This document shows positions 1 through 10,024 of a stretch of 64,000 nt of DNA, piece after piece. Each line of letters starts with the position of its first letter. The stretch's first letter is position 1. The notes beneath the pieces are model-generated. The model was not told the DNA's origin. It saw only the letters and a list, made by a program, of their open reading frames with translations, and did no database searches. The DNA comes from Algoriphagus ornithinivorans (GTDB taxonomy: Bacteria; Bacteroidota; Bacteroidia; Cytophagales; Cyclobacteriaceae): NCBI RefSeq assembly GCF_900115305.1, contig NZ_FOVW01000010.1, positions 62,001 through 126,000 of the forward strand, written 5' to 3'. The translations under genes and the position numbers were made by a program.

Positions 1-793
<793 letters not shown>

Positions 794-817
794 TTAGTGT
801 TTGTTCTTGTTGAATGA

Positions 818-1096
818 TTAAAGGATCGCGAAAATGTCAGATTCTCTCATGATAAGATAATCTGCACCATCTACGTTGAGTTCAGTACCGGAATACTTTC
901 CGTACAAAACAGTGTCTCCAACTTTTACAGTCAAGGGCTCATCTTTTTTACCATTGCCAACTGCTACTACGGTACCTCTTTGAGGCTTCTCCTTGGCAGT
1001 GTCCGGGATGTAAAGACCGGATGCGGTTTTCTCTTCAGCTGCAGCAGGTTCTACTAGAACTCTGTCCGCAAGAGGTTTGATGTTCACTTTTGACAT
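818..1096 (-). CDS. groES: Co-chaperonin GroES (Hsp10)
   Basis: The 92-residue protein is the lid of the GroEL chamber and acts in the cytoplasm. It has the expected length and landmarks: [11 protein letters not shown] near residues 7-17, a mobile loop around residues 22-32 ([10 protein letters not shown]), the GTVVAVGNG strand, and the [13 protein letters not shown] segment. It is the first gene of the groESL operon and is divergent from the unknown gene starting at 1309. I looked in the 212-base upstream gap for a CIRCE inverted repeat and saw none, so the mode of heat-shock control is not evident. Confidence 0.97.
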   Translation of the reverse strand: MSKVNIKPLADRVLVEPAAAEEKTASGLYIPDTAKEKPQRGTVVAVGNGKKDEPLTVKVGDTVLYGKYSGTELNVDGADYLIMRESDIFAIL

Positions 1097-1308
1097 AGTT
1101 ATGAAATTGTTTAAAGGTTAGTTTAAAATTCTATACTCCCTAATGAGCGATTCCTGTGCCAAGGGAGTTTTTCATGAAAAGTCTGACAAATCGGCTACAT
1201 CCTGTCAGGTAGAGGACTGCCAATTCGAATTTTGAGCTACTTTTTGTCTGCCAAAATTTCCAAAAATGCTGGATAAAATGTCAGAATTCTGTAAATTTTC
1301 GTAAACCT

Positions 1309-2028
1309 ATGTTGCCAATGAAAACATTGTCGAAAAACTGGATGACAGAAGGGCTGATTGATTTCGAATATAAGAAGTATCAATTGTTAGCCTATTTGCA
1401 GGAAACAGAAAAGCAGTTTAAAGCCGTTCGCCTGTATCCGCATTTAGGGGAGTTGATTGAGCATCATCGAAACCTCAATGAGTTTAAATCCGGGAAAAAG
1501 TCTATCTCTGACTTCTTTCCCAAGGCTCTTTCACATGTGGATTTGAAGCAAGTTAAACTTCACTACAAGGACCTGGAAAAAGAAGATCAGGTGCTGCAGG
1601 AGGTTAACCAAATTGCGGACTTTGCCTTACCCAGCATTGAGAAAAAAATCGTTGAGGGAAGAAATATCTATGATTATGTGGAAGACCAAGTGGAGTTTGA
1701 ACCAGTAGGAATTCAGCCGATTTACAATAGGGAAGGCTTTGTTTTTCTGACAAGAGAGAAAGACTCTGATGTCTATGCATACAGGTATAAATCCAGTTTG
1801 CTCCAACTTGCAGGAGAAAAATTCCGAAGTATCAGCTTATGGCTTTTGGGTGTTTTTCAGAAAACCCTTGTCAAGACATTGGAAATGCTCAAACTTGAAT
1901 TAATCCGGGAGGTAAAAGAATTGCCTAATCCAGCTACTTGGAGAATGCATTCCCACCAGGCTTTTCCCATTGATGAAACGTTGATACCAATCAGTAAAAG
2001 GCTATTGCTTCAAAAAGTCAATTCATAA
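1309..2028 (+). CDS. Conserved hypothetical protein, 239 residues
   Basis: I do not recognise the family. The protein has no signal peptide or membrane segment, is rich in Lys/Glu/Leu and is probably mostly alpha-helical and cytoplasmic. A central stretch (about 128-160) looks like beta-strand (EPVGIQPIYNREGFVFLTRE) and contains no obvious catalytic motif. Codon use matches its neighbours. A second ATG lies at 1318, so the first three residues are uncertain. It is divergent from groES and convergent with the hydroxylase gene, so it is probably transcribed alone. No function is proposed. Confidence 0.75.
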   Translation: MLPMKTLSKNWMTEGLIDFEYKKYQLLAYLQETEKQFKAVRLYPHLGELIEHHRNLNEFKSGKKSISDFFPKALSHVDLKQVKLHYKDLEKEDQVLQEVNQIADFALPSIEKKIVEGRNIYDYVEDQVEFEPVGIQPIYNREGFVFLTREKDSDVYAYRYKSSLLQLAGEKFRSISLWLLGVFQKTLVKTLEMLKLELIREVKELPNPATWRMHSHQAFPIDETLIPISKRLLLQKVNS

Positions 2029-2053
2029 AAAAAAGGAGGCCTAACTGGCCTCC
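2027..2053 (-). terminator. Rho-independent terminator of the hydroxylase gene
   Basis: A perfect 7-bp GC-rich stem (2035-2041 with 2047-2053) and a 5-base loop are followed, on the minus strand, by eight T residues (complement of A8 at 2027-2034). The stem includes the stop codon and last codons of the 2041-2970 gene, so terminator and coding end overlap. On the plus strand the same stem may also serve the gene ending at 2028, but its T tract is poorer there. Confidence 0.85.
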
Positions 2054-2970
2054 ACTAATTCTTCTTTCTTATCTATTTCCTTTTCTACGGGAACCAACTT
2101 TTTCTCCCGGTTGGCTATTACCTCAGCGCCAGGCTTGTCAAATAATATTCTCCAGGCTTCCTTAAAGCTTTGAGCTTTTCTTAAGTCAGAGAAAATGTCT
2201 CTCCATTCATGAAATACCAGGTAAATAGGATTGTAAGAAGTTACCGGCTTGGTAATTCCATAATTAGGTCTTTCGCCTTCCGGCATGAAAGTGCCAAACA
2301 TTCGGTCCCAAATTATGAAGGTTGAACCGTAGTTTTTATCCAAATAATGCTCATCACTAGCGTGGTGAACTCGGTGATGGGAAGGAGTGGTGAAAATGAA
2401 TTCAATTACCGGGTGAAGTTTTTTGATGTATTCTGTATGGATCCAGAACTGATAGAGAACGGCTATCTGGTGGCAAATGAAGAATACAAAGGGGTCAAAA
2501 CCCATGAACATCACAGGGAAAAAGAAAATGATTTTAATATGCTGTGTCCATCCCAAACGAAAAGAAACGGATAAGTTATATTTGGATGAATTGTGATGCG
2601 TGATGTGTGTAGCCCACCAGAATCTCTGCTCATGCGCAACTCTATGCGCCCAATACCTGGCAAAGTCAATTGCGATAAAGCAAAGGATAAAAGACCACCA
2701 AGTTGCCGGGATTTTGAAAGGGGAGATGTTGTAGAAGAACAATGCAGAACCAAAAGTGGCCAATTTGATCATCGCACTGATGCCTACATTGACAAAACCA
2801 ATAGTGGCTGCTGCAAAGAAATCTTTGGCATCGTATGAATCTTTCTTTTGATACCAGCTAATTCCCCATTCTAAGAATACCAGGAAAAACATGATCGGAG
2901 CTGCCCATAAAATGAGATTAGGCCAGCTTTCTAGATTAAGATCCTCCACTCGGAGTGTTTGATTATTCAT
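2041..2970 (-). CDS. Sterol desaturase / fatty acid hydroxylase family membrane protein
   Basis: The 309-residue integral membrane protein belongs to the di-iron fatty acid hydroxylase superfamily, whose members hydroxylate or desaturate lipids or carotenoids with O2. All histidine boxes are visible: HxxxH at 109-113, HxxHH at 122-126 and HxxHH at 199-203, plus H178 and H186 between the last two. Hydrophobic segments occur near residues 18-36, 52-80, 92-105 and 145-172. The substrate cannot be told from sequence. The gene stands alone, with a terminator fused to its 3' end. Family assignment is strong; the reaction is open. Confidence 0.88.
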   Translation of the reverse strand: MNNQTLRVEDLNLESWPNLILWAAPIMFFLVFLEWGISWYQKKDSYDAKDFFAAATIGFVNVGISAMIKLATFGSALFFYNISPFKIPATWWSFILCFIAIDFARYWAHRVAHEQRFWWATHITHHNSSKYNLSVSFRLGWTQHIKIIFFFPVMFMGFDPFVFFICHQIAVLYQFWIHTEYIKKLHPVIEFIFTTPSHHRVHHASDEHYLDKNYGSTFIIWDRMFGTFMPEGERPNYGITKPVTSYNPIYLVFHEWRDIFSDLRKAQSFKEAWRILFDKPGAEVIANREKKLVPVEKEIDKKEELVEAS

Positions 2971-3054
2971 AAAGGATAATTTGGTTGAAGCAGCAGATTT
3001 TAAAGAACGGTGATTAGCTATCCGCTGAAAAAACGCTTATCTACTAAATTAAAT

Positions 3055-3081
3055 AAAAAAGTCCGCCTTATGAAGGCGGAC
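3055..3081 (-). terminator. Rho-independent terminator after secG
   Basis: A perfect 9-bp stem (3061-3069 with 3073-3081) with a 3-base loop is followed on the minus strand by T6 (complement of A6 at 3055-3060). It lies 34 bases beyond the secG stop and ends the miaB-to-secG block. Confidence 0.92.
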
Positions 3082-3115
3082 TCTAATTATATTCTTAAAT
3101 GGTCTTAATTTTCCA

Positions 3116-3475
3116 TTATTGGTTGGAACTGCTGTCCGGAGTGGTAGTCTCTGCTGGAAGAACGCTTTCACCTTCGGTATCTCCGAATGCCGGAGCAACT
3201 ACTTGCTGCTTCGCACTTTCAATATTTGGTGATGCGAACTGATTTGGCTGGCTTCCAGTGTAGAAAGCTGATGATGCCAAGGAAAGAACCAAAATTGCAA
3301 TTGCCAGTACCCAAGTTGCTTTTTCAAGTACATTTCCTGTACGAGTTACACCCATGATTTGGGAAGCACTTCCACCGAAAGCTGCCCCAACTCCACCTTT
3401 AGAATTTTGTCCTAAAATCACAAGGATCAAAAGAACTGCTAAGATTAGGATAATGGTGATTAATAAGGTAAACAT
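3116..3475 (-). CDS. secG: Preprotein translocase subunit SecG
   Basis: SecG is the small third component of the SecYEG channel in the inner membrane. The 119-residue protein has the family layout: a first hydrophobic helix at residues 3-23, the conserved loop with GQNSKGGVGAAFGGS (about 27-41), a second helix at about 54-71, and then a polar, Ser/Thr/Gln-rich tail typical of Bacteroidota versions. It is the last gene of the minus-strand run miaB - sigma54 activator - lptE - unknown - secG, 10 bases after the unknown gene, and has its own strong terminator. Confidence 0.95.
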   Translation of the reverse strand: MFTLLITIILILAVLLILVILGQNSKGGVGAAFGGSASQIMGVTRTGNVLEKATWVLAIAILVLSLASSAFYTGSQPNQFASPNIESAKQQVVAPAFGDTEGESVLPAETTTPDSSSNQ

Positions 3476-3485
3476 ATATTTTTAA

Positions 3486-4232
3486 TTAAGATTTTTTCAG
3501 ATTTTCAATCAAGTCCGCAAAGTAAGCCCTTTTATCCGGAAACTTCAAACTCAATTTCTTATAAATTTCAATGGCTTTTGCCTGTTTATCTTGCTTTACC
3601 AAGAGTTTGGCATAAGATTCTGAAATCAGATTGTCATTAATTTTAGTGCTTTCTGCAGCAAGATTTTCTGTATTTTGATTGGCCTCTATTTCTTTAATGG
3701 TAGCCAGCTTGATATCCTTTTTGCTGAACGCCTTGATCAGGTCAATTTGTTCCTGCTTTTTGGAATCGAGAATTTGCTTCTTCTCTTTCTTTTTGATCGT
3801 TTCGATCAAATCTTCTCCCGCTCCCGGTCTTTTCACTCGCTTTTTAGGCTTTTCAGGGCTTTTTGGCTTCTCAGGTTGGGGAGCAGTACCTTTCAATTGA
3901 TCACCTAATGCTTTTAAAGACTGGGTTCTGCTCGCTTGATCAGGTTTTTCAGGCTGGTCTTCCGGAAGAAGATCGTCTTTTCTGGAGCCCGTATCGCTTG
4001 CACTTATTTTTTGTTCTATCAGTTTTTTCAACCAAATCCTATCCGGACTGGTGATTGCAGCCATTCCCAAAGCGCTGGATTTGGATTTCTTTTGAAATTC
4101 ATACCTGGCTATCAAAACATGAGGGATTTGAAAATAAGGAAAGTTTTCCTGCACCTTCTTCAATTGGAGGATATCACTCTTCTCCAAGGAGTCGGCTTTT
4201 TGGATTATTTCTTGAAATTGGCTGGCGTTCAC
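3486..4232 (-). CDS. Conserved hypothetical protein with helical repeat-like C-terminus
   Basis: This 248-residue soluble protein begins with a GTG codon (4230-4232). The N-terminal third is a short helical region (residues 1-75), the middle (about 80-150) is a Pro/Lys/Glu-rich linker, and the last 40 residues (SYAKLLVKQDKQAKAIEIYKK..) look like one tetratricopeptide-like helical hairpin. No signal peptide is present. It sits between lptE and secG with short gaps (31 and 10 bases), and I recall this position as conserved in Cytophagales. The context hints at a link to envelope export, but I know no function. Confidence 0.78.
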   Translation of the reverse strand: MNASQFQEIIQKADSLEKSDILQLKKVQENFPYFQIPHVLIARYEFQKKSKSSALGMAAITSPDRIWLKKLIEQKISASDTGSRKDDLLPEDQPEKPDQASRTQSLKALGDQLKGTAPQPEKPKSPEKPKKRVKRPGAGEDLIETIKKKEKKQILDSKKQEQIDLIKAFSKKDIKLATIKEIEANQNTENLAAESTKINDNLISESYAKLLVKQDKQAKAIEIYKKLSLKFPDKRAYFADLIENLKKS

Positions 4233-4263
4233 TTTCTGGCTTTTGGGTGAAAATATAGAAAAT

Positions 4264-4803
4264 TTACCAATTTGCTACAGTTGCAGTAAATACATCCTGT
4301 ATGATGTTTTTGAAAATTTCCTCGATTAACTGACTTTCTACGTCCAATAGGGTAGTAGTTCTCGGGTCATAATCCTGAAAGAAGGAAAAACTTCTTTTGA
4401 GGTTTTCCTCTTCGTTAGTCAGGTTGATATAATCCACTTCCACAGCAATGGTTAATCGCATTTGCCCCGCTCTATCTGGTAGGTTTGGGTTCCCGCTCGA
4501 AACAGCCGATTGTGGCGTCAATGTGTAGCGCTTAATTGCACCGGAAAACTGAAGATCTCCATTACTCCTTACTAATTCCAGTTGGGTATTCCTCTGATAA
4601 TATTCTTTCAGACTTTCTGTAAATAGCTGCTCCATATTTGCCGGACCACCACCAGAATCGTTGAAGAAATTATCAACAGAGAATGTCTTCACCAATTCAT
4701 AATTAATGTTGGTTCCGGTAAAACTGTATTTGACCGAGCAGCTTTGGAATAATAGAAAAATCAATCCCAGTGCTAGGCCAAGGTTCTTATTGATCAATTT
4801 CAT
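4264..4803 (-). CDS. lptE: LptE-like LPS-assembly lipoprotein
   Basis: The 179-residue lipoprotein is predicted to plug the LptD channel that places lipopolysaccharide in the outer membrane. I chose the ATG at 4801-4803, which gives a signal sequence ending in a lipobox with Cys22 (LLFQSC). Upstream in-frame codons would extend it into the sigma54 gene without a signal peptide. The body has the Bacteroidota LptE look: TGTNI near the start, a long beta region and the C-terminal helix LIEEIFKNIIQDVF. It overlaps the end of the sigma54 activator gene by 17 bases, so the two are translationally linked. Confidence 0.82.
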   Translation of the reverse strand: MKLINKNLGLALGLIFLLFQSCSVKYSFTGTNINYELVKTFSVDNFFNDSGGGPANMEQLFTESLKEYYQRNTQLELVRSNGDLQFSGAIKRYTLTPQSAVSSGNPNLPDRAGQMRLTIAVEVDYINLTNEEENLKRSFSFFQDYDPRTTTLLDVESQLIEEIFKNIIQDVFTATVANW

Positions 4804-6082
4804 ACTGCTTGATTTTTCTGTAAAGGGTCCTTTCAGATATTCCCAAATCGCTCGCCGCATACTTTCTTTTATTGTTATGCTTTCTTAACGCCCGAAGAAT
4901 CATTTCCTTTTCCTTTTTCTCCAAAGAAAGTGAGTTGTCATCTTCTTCGTGAATGATATCTTCAATTGCTTCGTCCTCGTACTCATCAGTATCTACAGAA
5001 GAAGGCTTCTGAGATTCCAGTACCAGAGGAACATTGTAATTGGGACTGTTGTCGCTTTTGTTTTCAGCCGGAGCTAAATTGCTCTCCATATCCTCAAACA
5101 GCCCGCTGTGTTTTTGAATTATACTTTGGTTTAAACCACCGCTTTGATAAGATTCCAATACCAATTTTTTGAGCTCATTCATGTCCTTTTTCATATCAAA
5201 AAGAACCTTGTACAGAATATCTCTTTCTGAAAAATCCATCCCTTCGCTTTTTCCCTGATTATTAGGGAGCGTCATAGGGAGGCGGGAATTTTCTGCTGGT
5301 AAATACCTGGATAAGGTTTCTGCATCTACCTCTCTTTGCTCTTCCAAGAGGGAAATTTGTTCAGCAATATTTTTCAGCTGCCTGATATTTCCGGGGAAAG
5401 GATAGCGCACCAATAAGGTTTGTGCCTGCTCATCCAGAGAAATAGGCTTAACATGATATTTTTCAGAAAAGTCAGAGGTAAATTTTCTAAAAAGTAAAAC
5501 CACGTCCTCTCCACGCTCTCTCAGAGGTGGGACATAAATTGGAACAGTGTTTAACCTGTAGTAAAGGTCTTCCCTGAATTTTCCTTTTTCTACTGCCTTT
5601 AATAAATTGACATTGGTGGCAGTGATGACGCGAACATTCGTCTTTTGAACTTTTGAAGAACCCACTTTAATGAATTCCCCGTTTTCTAAAACCCGAAGTA
5701 ATCTCGCCTGTGTTCCCAATGGCATTTCTCCGATTTCATCTAAGAAAATTGAGCCTCCGTCGGTAACCTCAAAATAGCCTTTTCTAGCCTCATGAGCTCC
5801 GGTAAATGATCCTTTTTCGTGACCAAATAATTCAGAATCAATGGTTCCTTCCGGAATCGCTCCGCAGTTGATCGCGATAAACTTTCCATGCTTTCTGGTA
5901 GAAATGGAATGGATGATTTTTGAAAAACTCTCCTTACCGCTCCCACTTTCTCCGGTAATCAAGACCGTCATATCTGTAGGGGCAGCCTGCATTGCTACTT
6001 GAATGGCATGGTTCAGTAGGGGACTATTTCCTATGATTCCAAAGCGGAGTTTGACGCTATGTATCTCTTGGGCTGTGATCAT
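4787..6082 (-). CDS. Sigma54-dependent transcriptional activator without receiver domain
   Basis: The 431-residue protein is an AAA+ activator of RNA polymerase-sigma54. It shows Walker A GESGSGKE at 44-51, the sigma54-contact loop GSFTGA at 91-96 (usual form GAFTGA) and Walker [11 protein letters not shown] at 112-121. A Fis-type helix-turn-helix occupies the last 40 residues ([19 protein letters not shown]). The AAA+ domain starts almost at the N-terminus, so there is no receiver, GAF or PAS input domain. Residues 245-380 form an acidic, low-complexity linker. It overlaps miaB by 4 bases (ATGA) and lptE by 17, so it is cotranscribed with envelope genes. The target genes and the signal are unknown. 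Confidence 0.92.
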   Translation of the reverse strand: MITAQEIHSVKLRFGIIGNSPLLNHAIQVAMQAAPTDMTVLITGESGSGKESFSKIIHSISTRKHGKFIAINCGAIPEGTIDSELFGHEKGSFTGAHEARKGYFEVTDGGSIFLDEIGEMPLGTQARLLRVLENGEFIKVGSSKVQKTNVRVITATNVNLLKAVEKGKFREDLYYRLNTVPIYVPPLRERGEDVVLLFRKFTSDFSEKYHVKPISLDEQAQTLLVRYPFPGNIRQLKNIAEQISLLEEQREVDAETLSRYLPAENSRLPMTLPNNQGKSEGMDFSERDILYKVLFDMKKDMNELKKLVLESYQSGGLNQSIIQKHSGLFEDMESNLAPAENKSDNSPNYNVPLVLESQKPSSVDTDEYEDEAIEDIIHEEDDNSLSLEKKEKEMILRALRKHNNKRKYAASDLGISERTLYRKIKQYEIDQ

Positions 6083-7557
6083 GCAAAGGTTGGATTTACT
6101 TCCAAAACTTCTCCAAACAGCGTTGCAGGAGAGCAGTCTGTAATTTTTACTTTGACATAGTCACCCATTTTCAATCCTGCAGCTGGCACGATAACTACCT
6201 TATTTGCGGAATTTCTACCTTTCAGCTCATCCTGAGACTTTTTAGAAGTCCCTTCGATCAATATTATTTGTTCTTTTCCTAAATCCAGCTTGTTTCTTTC
6301 AAATGAAATCTGACTTTGCTTGGAAATGATTTCTGCCAATCTTCTTTTCTTGACATCCAAAGGAATGTCATCTTCATATTTCTTAGCGGCTAGAGTTCCC
6401 GGTCTCTCAGAATAATAGAACATGTAGGAAAAGTCATATTTCACTATATCCATCATGGTCAGGGTATCCTGATGCTCTTCTTCAGTTTCGGTACAGAAAC
6501 CTGCAATCATATCAGAAGAGATACCGCATTCCTCACCAAGGATTTCACGGATAGCCTGCACTCTATTCAAATACCATTCTCTATCGTAGGTTCTGTTCAT
6601 AAGTTCAAGAACCCGGCTGTTTCCTGATTGAACAGGCAAGTGAATGTATTTACAGATATTGTCGTACTTTTTAATTGTATACAACACCTCATCAGTAATA
6701 TCCTTAGGGTGGGAGGTAGAAAACCTTACTCTCAAAAGAGGACTCACTTGGGCAACCATCTCCAACAAATTGGCAAAATTGACCACCTCTGTGACGTCAC
6801 CTTCTTTTTTATTGAGGCGCGCTTTGTTATTTTCTTCAGGAGACCATTTGTAAGAGTCCACATTTTGACCTAAAAGTGTGACTTCTTTATAACCCTTATT
6901 AAAAAGATCCTGAGCTTCAGCTACAATAGAATGTGGATCTCTGCTTCTCTCTCTTCCACGAGTAAATGGAACCACACAGAAGGAACACATATTATCACAA
7001 CCTCTCATGATAGAGATGAAGGCCGTCACTCCGTTGGAATTTAACCTTACTGGTGCAATATCGGCATAGGTTTCCTCTCTGGATAAAAAGGTGTTTACCC
7101 CTTTTCTTCCATCCTCAGCAGCATTGACCAAGTTAGGCAAGTCTCTGTAAGCATCCGGACCGACTACTACGTCTACTATTTTTTCTTCCTCAAGTAATTT
7201 ATCCTTCAGACGCTCAGCCATACAGCCTAAGACGCCAATAGTCATTTCAGGCTTATGTTTTTTAACAGCATTGAAATGATTCAATCTGTTTCGGACTGTT
7301 TGCTCGGCTTTTTCACGGATAGAGCAGGTATTCAAAAAGACCACATCAGCCTGCTGAAAATCCGAAGTCGTATCGTACCCATTTTCTTTCATGATGGAAG
7401 CCACGATTTCTGAGTCAGAAAAATTCATCTGACAGCCATAGCTCTCAATGTAGATTTTCTTGGATTTACCGGTATTTTCCTCAACGGTGGTTTTATAATC
7501 GACTGCTTGCGCCTCTTCTCCAGTGATAATGTCGATATCTTTGATCAGTTGGTCCAT
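6079..7557 (-). CDS. miaB: tRNA-2-methylthio-N6-dimethylallyladenosine synthase MiaB
   Basis: MiaB is a radical-SAM methylthiotransferase that adds a methylthio group to i6A37 of tRNAs reading UNN codons. The 492-residue protein has the UPF0004 domain with cluster cysteines C42, C78 and C112, the radical-SAM CxxxCxxC motif at C187/C191/C194, and a C-terminal TRAM domain (about 425-490). The N-terminal 34 residues before KIYIESYGC are an extension typical of Bacteroidota. It is the first gene of the block that ends with secG. A candidate promoter box lies at 7583-7590. Confidence 0.96.
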   Translation of the reverse strand: MDQLIKDIDIITGEEAQAVDYKTTVEENTGKSKKIYIESYGCQMNFSDSEIVASIMKENGYDTTSDFQQADVVFLNTCSIREKAEQTVRNRLNHFNAVKKHKPEMTIGVLGCMAERLKDKLLEEEKIVDVVVGPDAYRDLPNLVNAAEDGRKGVNTFLSREETYADIAPVRLNSNGVTAFISIMRGCDNMCSFCVVPFTRGRERSRDPHSIVAEAQDLFNKGYKEVTLLGQNVDSYKWSPEENNKARLNKKEGDVTEVVNFANLLEMVAQVSPLLRVRFSTSHPKDITDEVLYTIKKYDNICKYIHLPVQSGNSRVLELMNRTYDREWYLNRVQAIREILGEECGISSDMIAGFCTETEEEHQDTLTMMDIVKYDFSYMFYYSERPGTLAAKKYEDDIPLDVKKRRLAEIISKQSQISFERNKLDLGKEQIILIEGTSKKSQDELKGRNSANKVVIVPAAGLKMGDYVKVKITDCSPATLFGEVLEVNPTFA

Positions 7558-7582
7558 GTAGTATTTTTAATCTTAAGGGATG

Positions 7583-7590
7583 CGAAATTA
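7583..7590 (-). promoter_or_regulatory. Candidate -7 box for the miaB operon
   Basis: Read on the minus strand the sequence is TAATTTCG, one mismatch from the Bacteroidota consensus TAnnTTTG, 25 bases before the miaB ATG. No convincing TTG -33 element was found at the usual distance, so this is only a candidate. Confidence 0.3.
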
Positions 7591-7642
7591 ACAAAAAGCG
7601 GACAAAATGGCAGATTTCTTAACGATATTTATTAATAAGTGT

Positions 7643-8743
7643 TTATTCAAAAGGAATCCTCAATTGCTCTCCAAAATGCGTCTGTTCTTCTGTAATGTTG
7701 AGGTTGGAAACTCCCAGACCCAGTAAGCGCACCGCTTTGGGGATTTCTTCCTGGTAAAGTAATTCCTTTGCTATCTCCCAAATCAGTTCTTTTTCAGGAT
7801 ATTGTTCCAAGGTTTTACTTCGAGTTTGCTGGGTAAAATCAGAATATTTCAGTTTCAAAGTAATCGTTCTGCCTTTGACTCCGGACTTCTCCAGCCTTCG
7901 TATAACTTCTTCAAAAATTGGAAAAAGTTGTTCTTCCATTTCCTGAACCGTAATCAAATCCCGGTCAAATGTATTTTCTGCGCTTAGAGATTTTCTGATT
8001 CTATGAGGCTGAACCTCGGAGAGATGGATTCCTCTCACAATGTTATAATAGTGTAAGCCTGATTTTCCGAATTTTTTGGTTAAAAACTGAAGGGAAAAGT
8101 CCTTAAGATCTTTGCCGTTATGAATCCCGAGTTTTTGCATCTTTTCGGTGGTGACCTTTCCAATTCCGAAAAACTTCCCAATCGGTAACTTTTCTAAAAA
8201 TTCTTCAGCTTCTTCCGGAAGGATGACCGCTTGCCCATTTGGCTTATTGAGATCGGAGGCAATTTTTGCCAGAAATTTATTGTAAGAAACCCCAGCGGAG
8301 GCATTCAAGCCGGTTGCCTCTTTGATTTTTGCCCGGATTTGCCTAGCTATTAGAATGGCGGACTTGATGTCTTTTTTATTTTCTGTGACATCCAGAAAGG
8401 CTTCGTCCAAGGAAAGGGGTTCTACCAAATCTGTGTATTCGTAGAAAATTTCACGAATTTGATGTGAAATCTCGCGGTATCTATCAAACCTGGCTTTGGC
8501 GAAGATCAGATGAGGGCACTTTCTTGCAGCCAAAACGGAGGACATGGCCGAGTGAATTCCATATTTTCTAGCCTCATAGCTGGCAGCAGCCACTACGCCG
8601 CGAGCGGCATTTCCACCAACTACCAGTGGTTTGCCTCTCCATTCCGGATGATCCAATTGCTCCACAGAAGCATAAAAAGCATCCATATCCACATGGATGA
8701 TTTTTCTGATTTTTGTTTGCTCTATGCTGTTTTCAAGATCCAC
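7643..8743 (-). CDS. dinB: DNA polymerase IV (Y-family translesion polymerase)
   Basis: The 366-residue enzyme copies past damaged bases. The two metal-binding motifs are clear: HVDMDAF with D19 and D21, and SLDEAFLDV with D113 and E114. The fingers residues YEARKYG, the thumb with helix-hairpin-helix (IGKVTTEKMQKLGI) and the little-finger domain follow in order. A C-terminal beta-clamp motif is not obvious. The start is GTG at 8741-8743, which lies inside the last codons of pabB (11-base overlap); the next Met is M20, inside the active-site motif, so GTG is the only reasonable start. Confidence 0.95.
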   Translation of the reverse strand: MDLENSIEQTKIRKIIHVDMDAFYASVEQLDHPEWRGKPLVVGGNAARGVVAAASYEARKYGIHSAMSSVLAARKCPHLIFAKARFDRYREISHQIREIFYEYTDLVEPLSLDEAFLDVTENKKDIKSAILIARQIRAKIKEATGLNASAGVSYNKFLAKIASDLNKPNGQAVILPEEAEEFLEKLPIGKFFGIGKVTTEKMQKLGIHNGKDLKDFSLQFLTKKFGKSGLHYYNIVRGIHLSEVQPHRIRKSLSAENTFDRDLITVQEMEEQLFPIFEEVIRRLEKSGVKGRTITLKLKYSDFTQQTRSKTLEQYPEKELIWEIAKELLYQEEIPKAVRLLGLGVSNLNITEEQTHFGEQLRIPFE

Positions 8744-9968
8744 GTAATACCTCTAAAAGCGCGCTGGCCTTAAGCAGGCACTCCTCGTATTCCTGCTCCG
8801 CTTCCGCATCAATGGTGATGGCGCTACCTACTGCAAAATACAGTTTCTTAGTTTCTAAATCAGCAACTATACTCCGGATAATGACTGAAAAATCGAAATC
8901 TCCGTTTTCCTGAATTATTCCCAAAGCACCGGAAAACCAGCCTCTTTGGAAGTTTTCAAATTTTTCGATCAATTCCATTGTGCTGATTTTTGGCGCACCA
9001 GTCATACTTCCCATAGGGAAGGTCGCCTGAAAAATCTCCTTCAGGCCTATTTTTGGTAAAAGCTCCGATTGAACCGTACTGATCATCTGATGAACTTTCG
9101 GAAAGGAGTATACGCCAAATAGTTCAGGTACATGAACAGATCCAATCTGAGAGACTTTGGATAGATCATTGCGCATCAAATCGGTGATCATCAGATTTTC
9201 TGCTCTTTCTTTTTCACTTTGAAGCAGAATTCTTTTGCTAGCTTCATCTTCCTCTTTATTCTTTCCTCGTTTGGAAGTTCCTTTGATGGGCTGGGCAATC
9301 AATCTGGATGCTTCTTTTTTCAAGAAACGCTCAGGAGAAGCCGAGATTAGGTACTTTACATTGGACTTAAAAAGGCCTGAAAATGGCATAGGTGAAAGCT
9401 GCATGAGTTTGAAAAAACTGGTAATTGGGTCCAGTTTTTCAAAAGAAGCTTGGTATGCTATGCAGTAATTCATCTCATAGGTATTCCCTTCGATGATTTC
9501 ATTTTGAATTGCTTCAAAAACGCGGATGTACTCCTCTTTCGAAGTCAAAGCTTGAATCTCTATAGGGGTAGAGTCAATTTTTGTATTTGCCCCTTCAAGT
9601 GATTTTTCAGGTAGAGCTTGGTTAGAATAGATTTTGTCTCCGTCCCAGGTGATTCTGAGTTCAGCTTTGAAAAAAGTTAGATCGGGAACTTTGACTAAAA
9701 TAGGGTTCTTGCTGCTGAGTTTTTCTAGTTGATTTTTGTAATCGTAAGAAATGATCCCTGCTGCAGGATAATTCGAATGTTCCCATAAAGAACCTTTCTC
9801 TAGTACAGTGTTACCTGCCAGAATTTGATCCGGAAAAGTGCCCTCGGGATAGTCATGCCCGTTTCCGAACGTAAGACAATAAAAAGAATAATTCTGGTCA
9901 ATCCATCTGATCAGCCTTTCAATGACTTGATCCGATTGGATGGGGTATTCAAAAAGGTCGTTTTTCAC
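8733..9968 (-). CDS. pabB: Aminodeoxychorismate synthase component I (PabB)
   Basis: PabB converts chorismate to 4-amino-4-deoxychorismate for folate synthesis, with ammonia from a glutaminase partner. The 411-residue protein is a chorismate-binding enzyme with PMGSMTGAPK and RGWFSGALG motifs. The PIKGT motif with Lys229 is the feature that separates PabB from anthranilate synthase (PIAGT), so I call PabB rather than TrpE. The start is GTG at 9966-9968. The yceI terminator ends only about 7-10 bases upstream, so the gene must use a promoter overlapping that hairpin or depend on read-through. It overlaps dinB by 11 bases. Confidence 0.9.
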   Translation of the reverse strand: MKNDLFEYPIQSDQVIERLIRWIDQNYSFYCLTFGNGHDYPEGTFPDQILAGNTVLEKGSLWEHSNYPAAGIISYDYKNQLEKLSSKNPILVKVPDLTFFKAELRITWDGDKIYSNQALPEKSLEGANTKIDSTPIEIQALTSKEEYIRVFEAIQNEIIEGNTYEMNYCIAYQASFEKLDPITSFFKLMQLSPMPFSGLFKSNVKYLISASPERFLKKEASRLIAQPIKGTSKRGKNKEEDEASKRILLQSEKERAENLMITDLMRNDLSKVSQIGSVHVPELFGVYSFPKVHQMISTVQSELLPKIGLKEIFQATFPMGSMTGAPKISTMELIEKFENFQRGWFSGALGIIQENGDFDFSVIIRSIVADLETKKLYFAVGSAITIDAEAEQEYEECLLKASALLEVLRGS

Positions 9969-9974
9969 AGGTAC

Positions 9975-10006
9975 AAAAAAAAGAGGAATTCGTTCGAATT
10001 CCTCTT
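9975..10006 (-). terminator. Rho-independent terminator between yceI and pabB
   Basis: The stem AAGAGGAATT/AATTCCTCTT (9981-9990 with 9997-10006) is capped by CGTTCG and followed on the minus strand by a T8 tract. It lies 18 bases after the YceI stop and directly before the pabB GTG start, an unusually tight arrangement. Confidence 0.88.
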
Positions 10007-10024
10007 TTTAAGATTAATTTCTGA

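Noticed and set aside
1097-1308. CIRCE-type operator before groES
   Set aside because: I looked for the TTAGCACTC-N9-GAGTGCTAA pattern and found nothing similar. The TATAGAATTTT stretch upstream of groES did not give a convincing promoter either.
3675-4258. Several plus-strand open frames opposite the unknown gene at 3486-4232
   Set aside because: They are mirror images of an amphipathic, Lys/Pro-rich coding region and have no family features.
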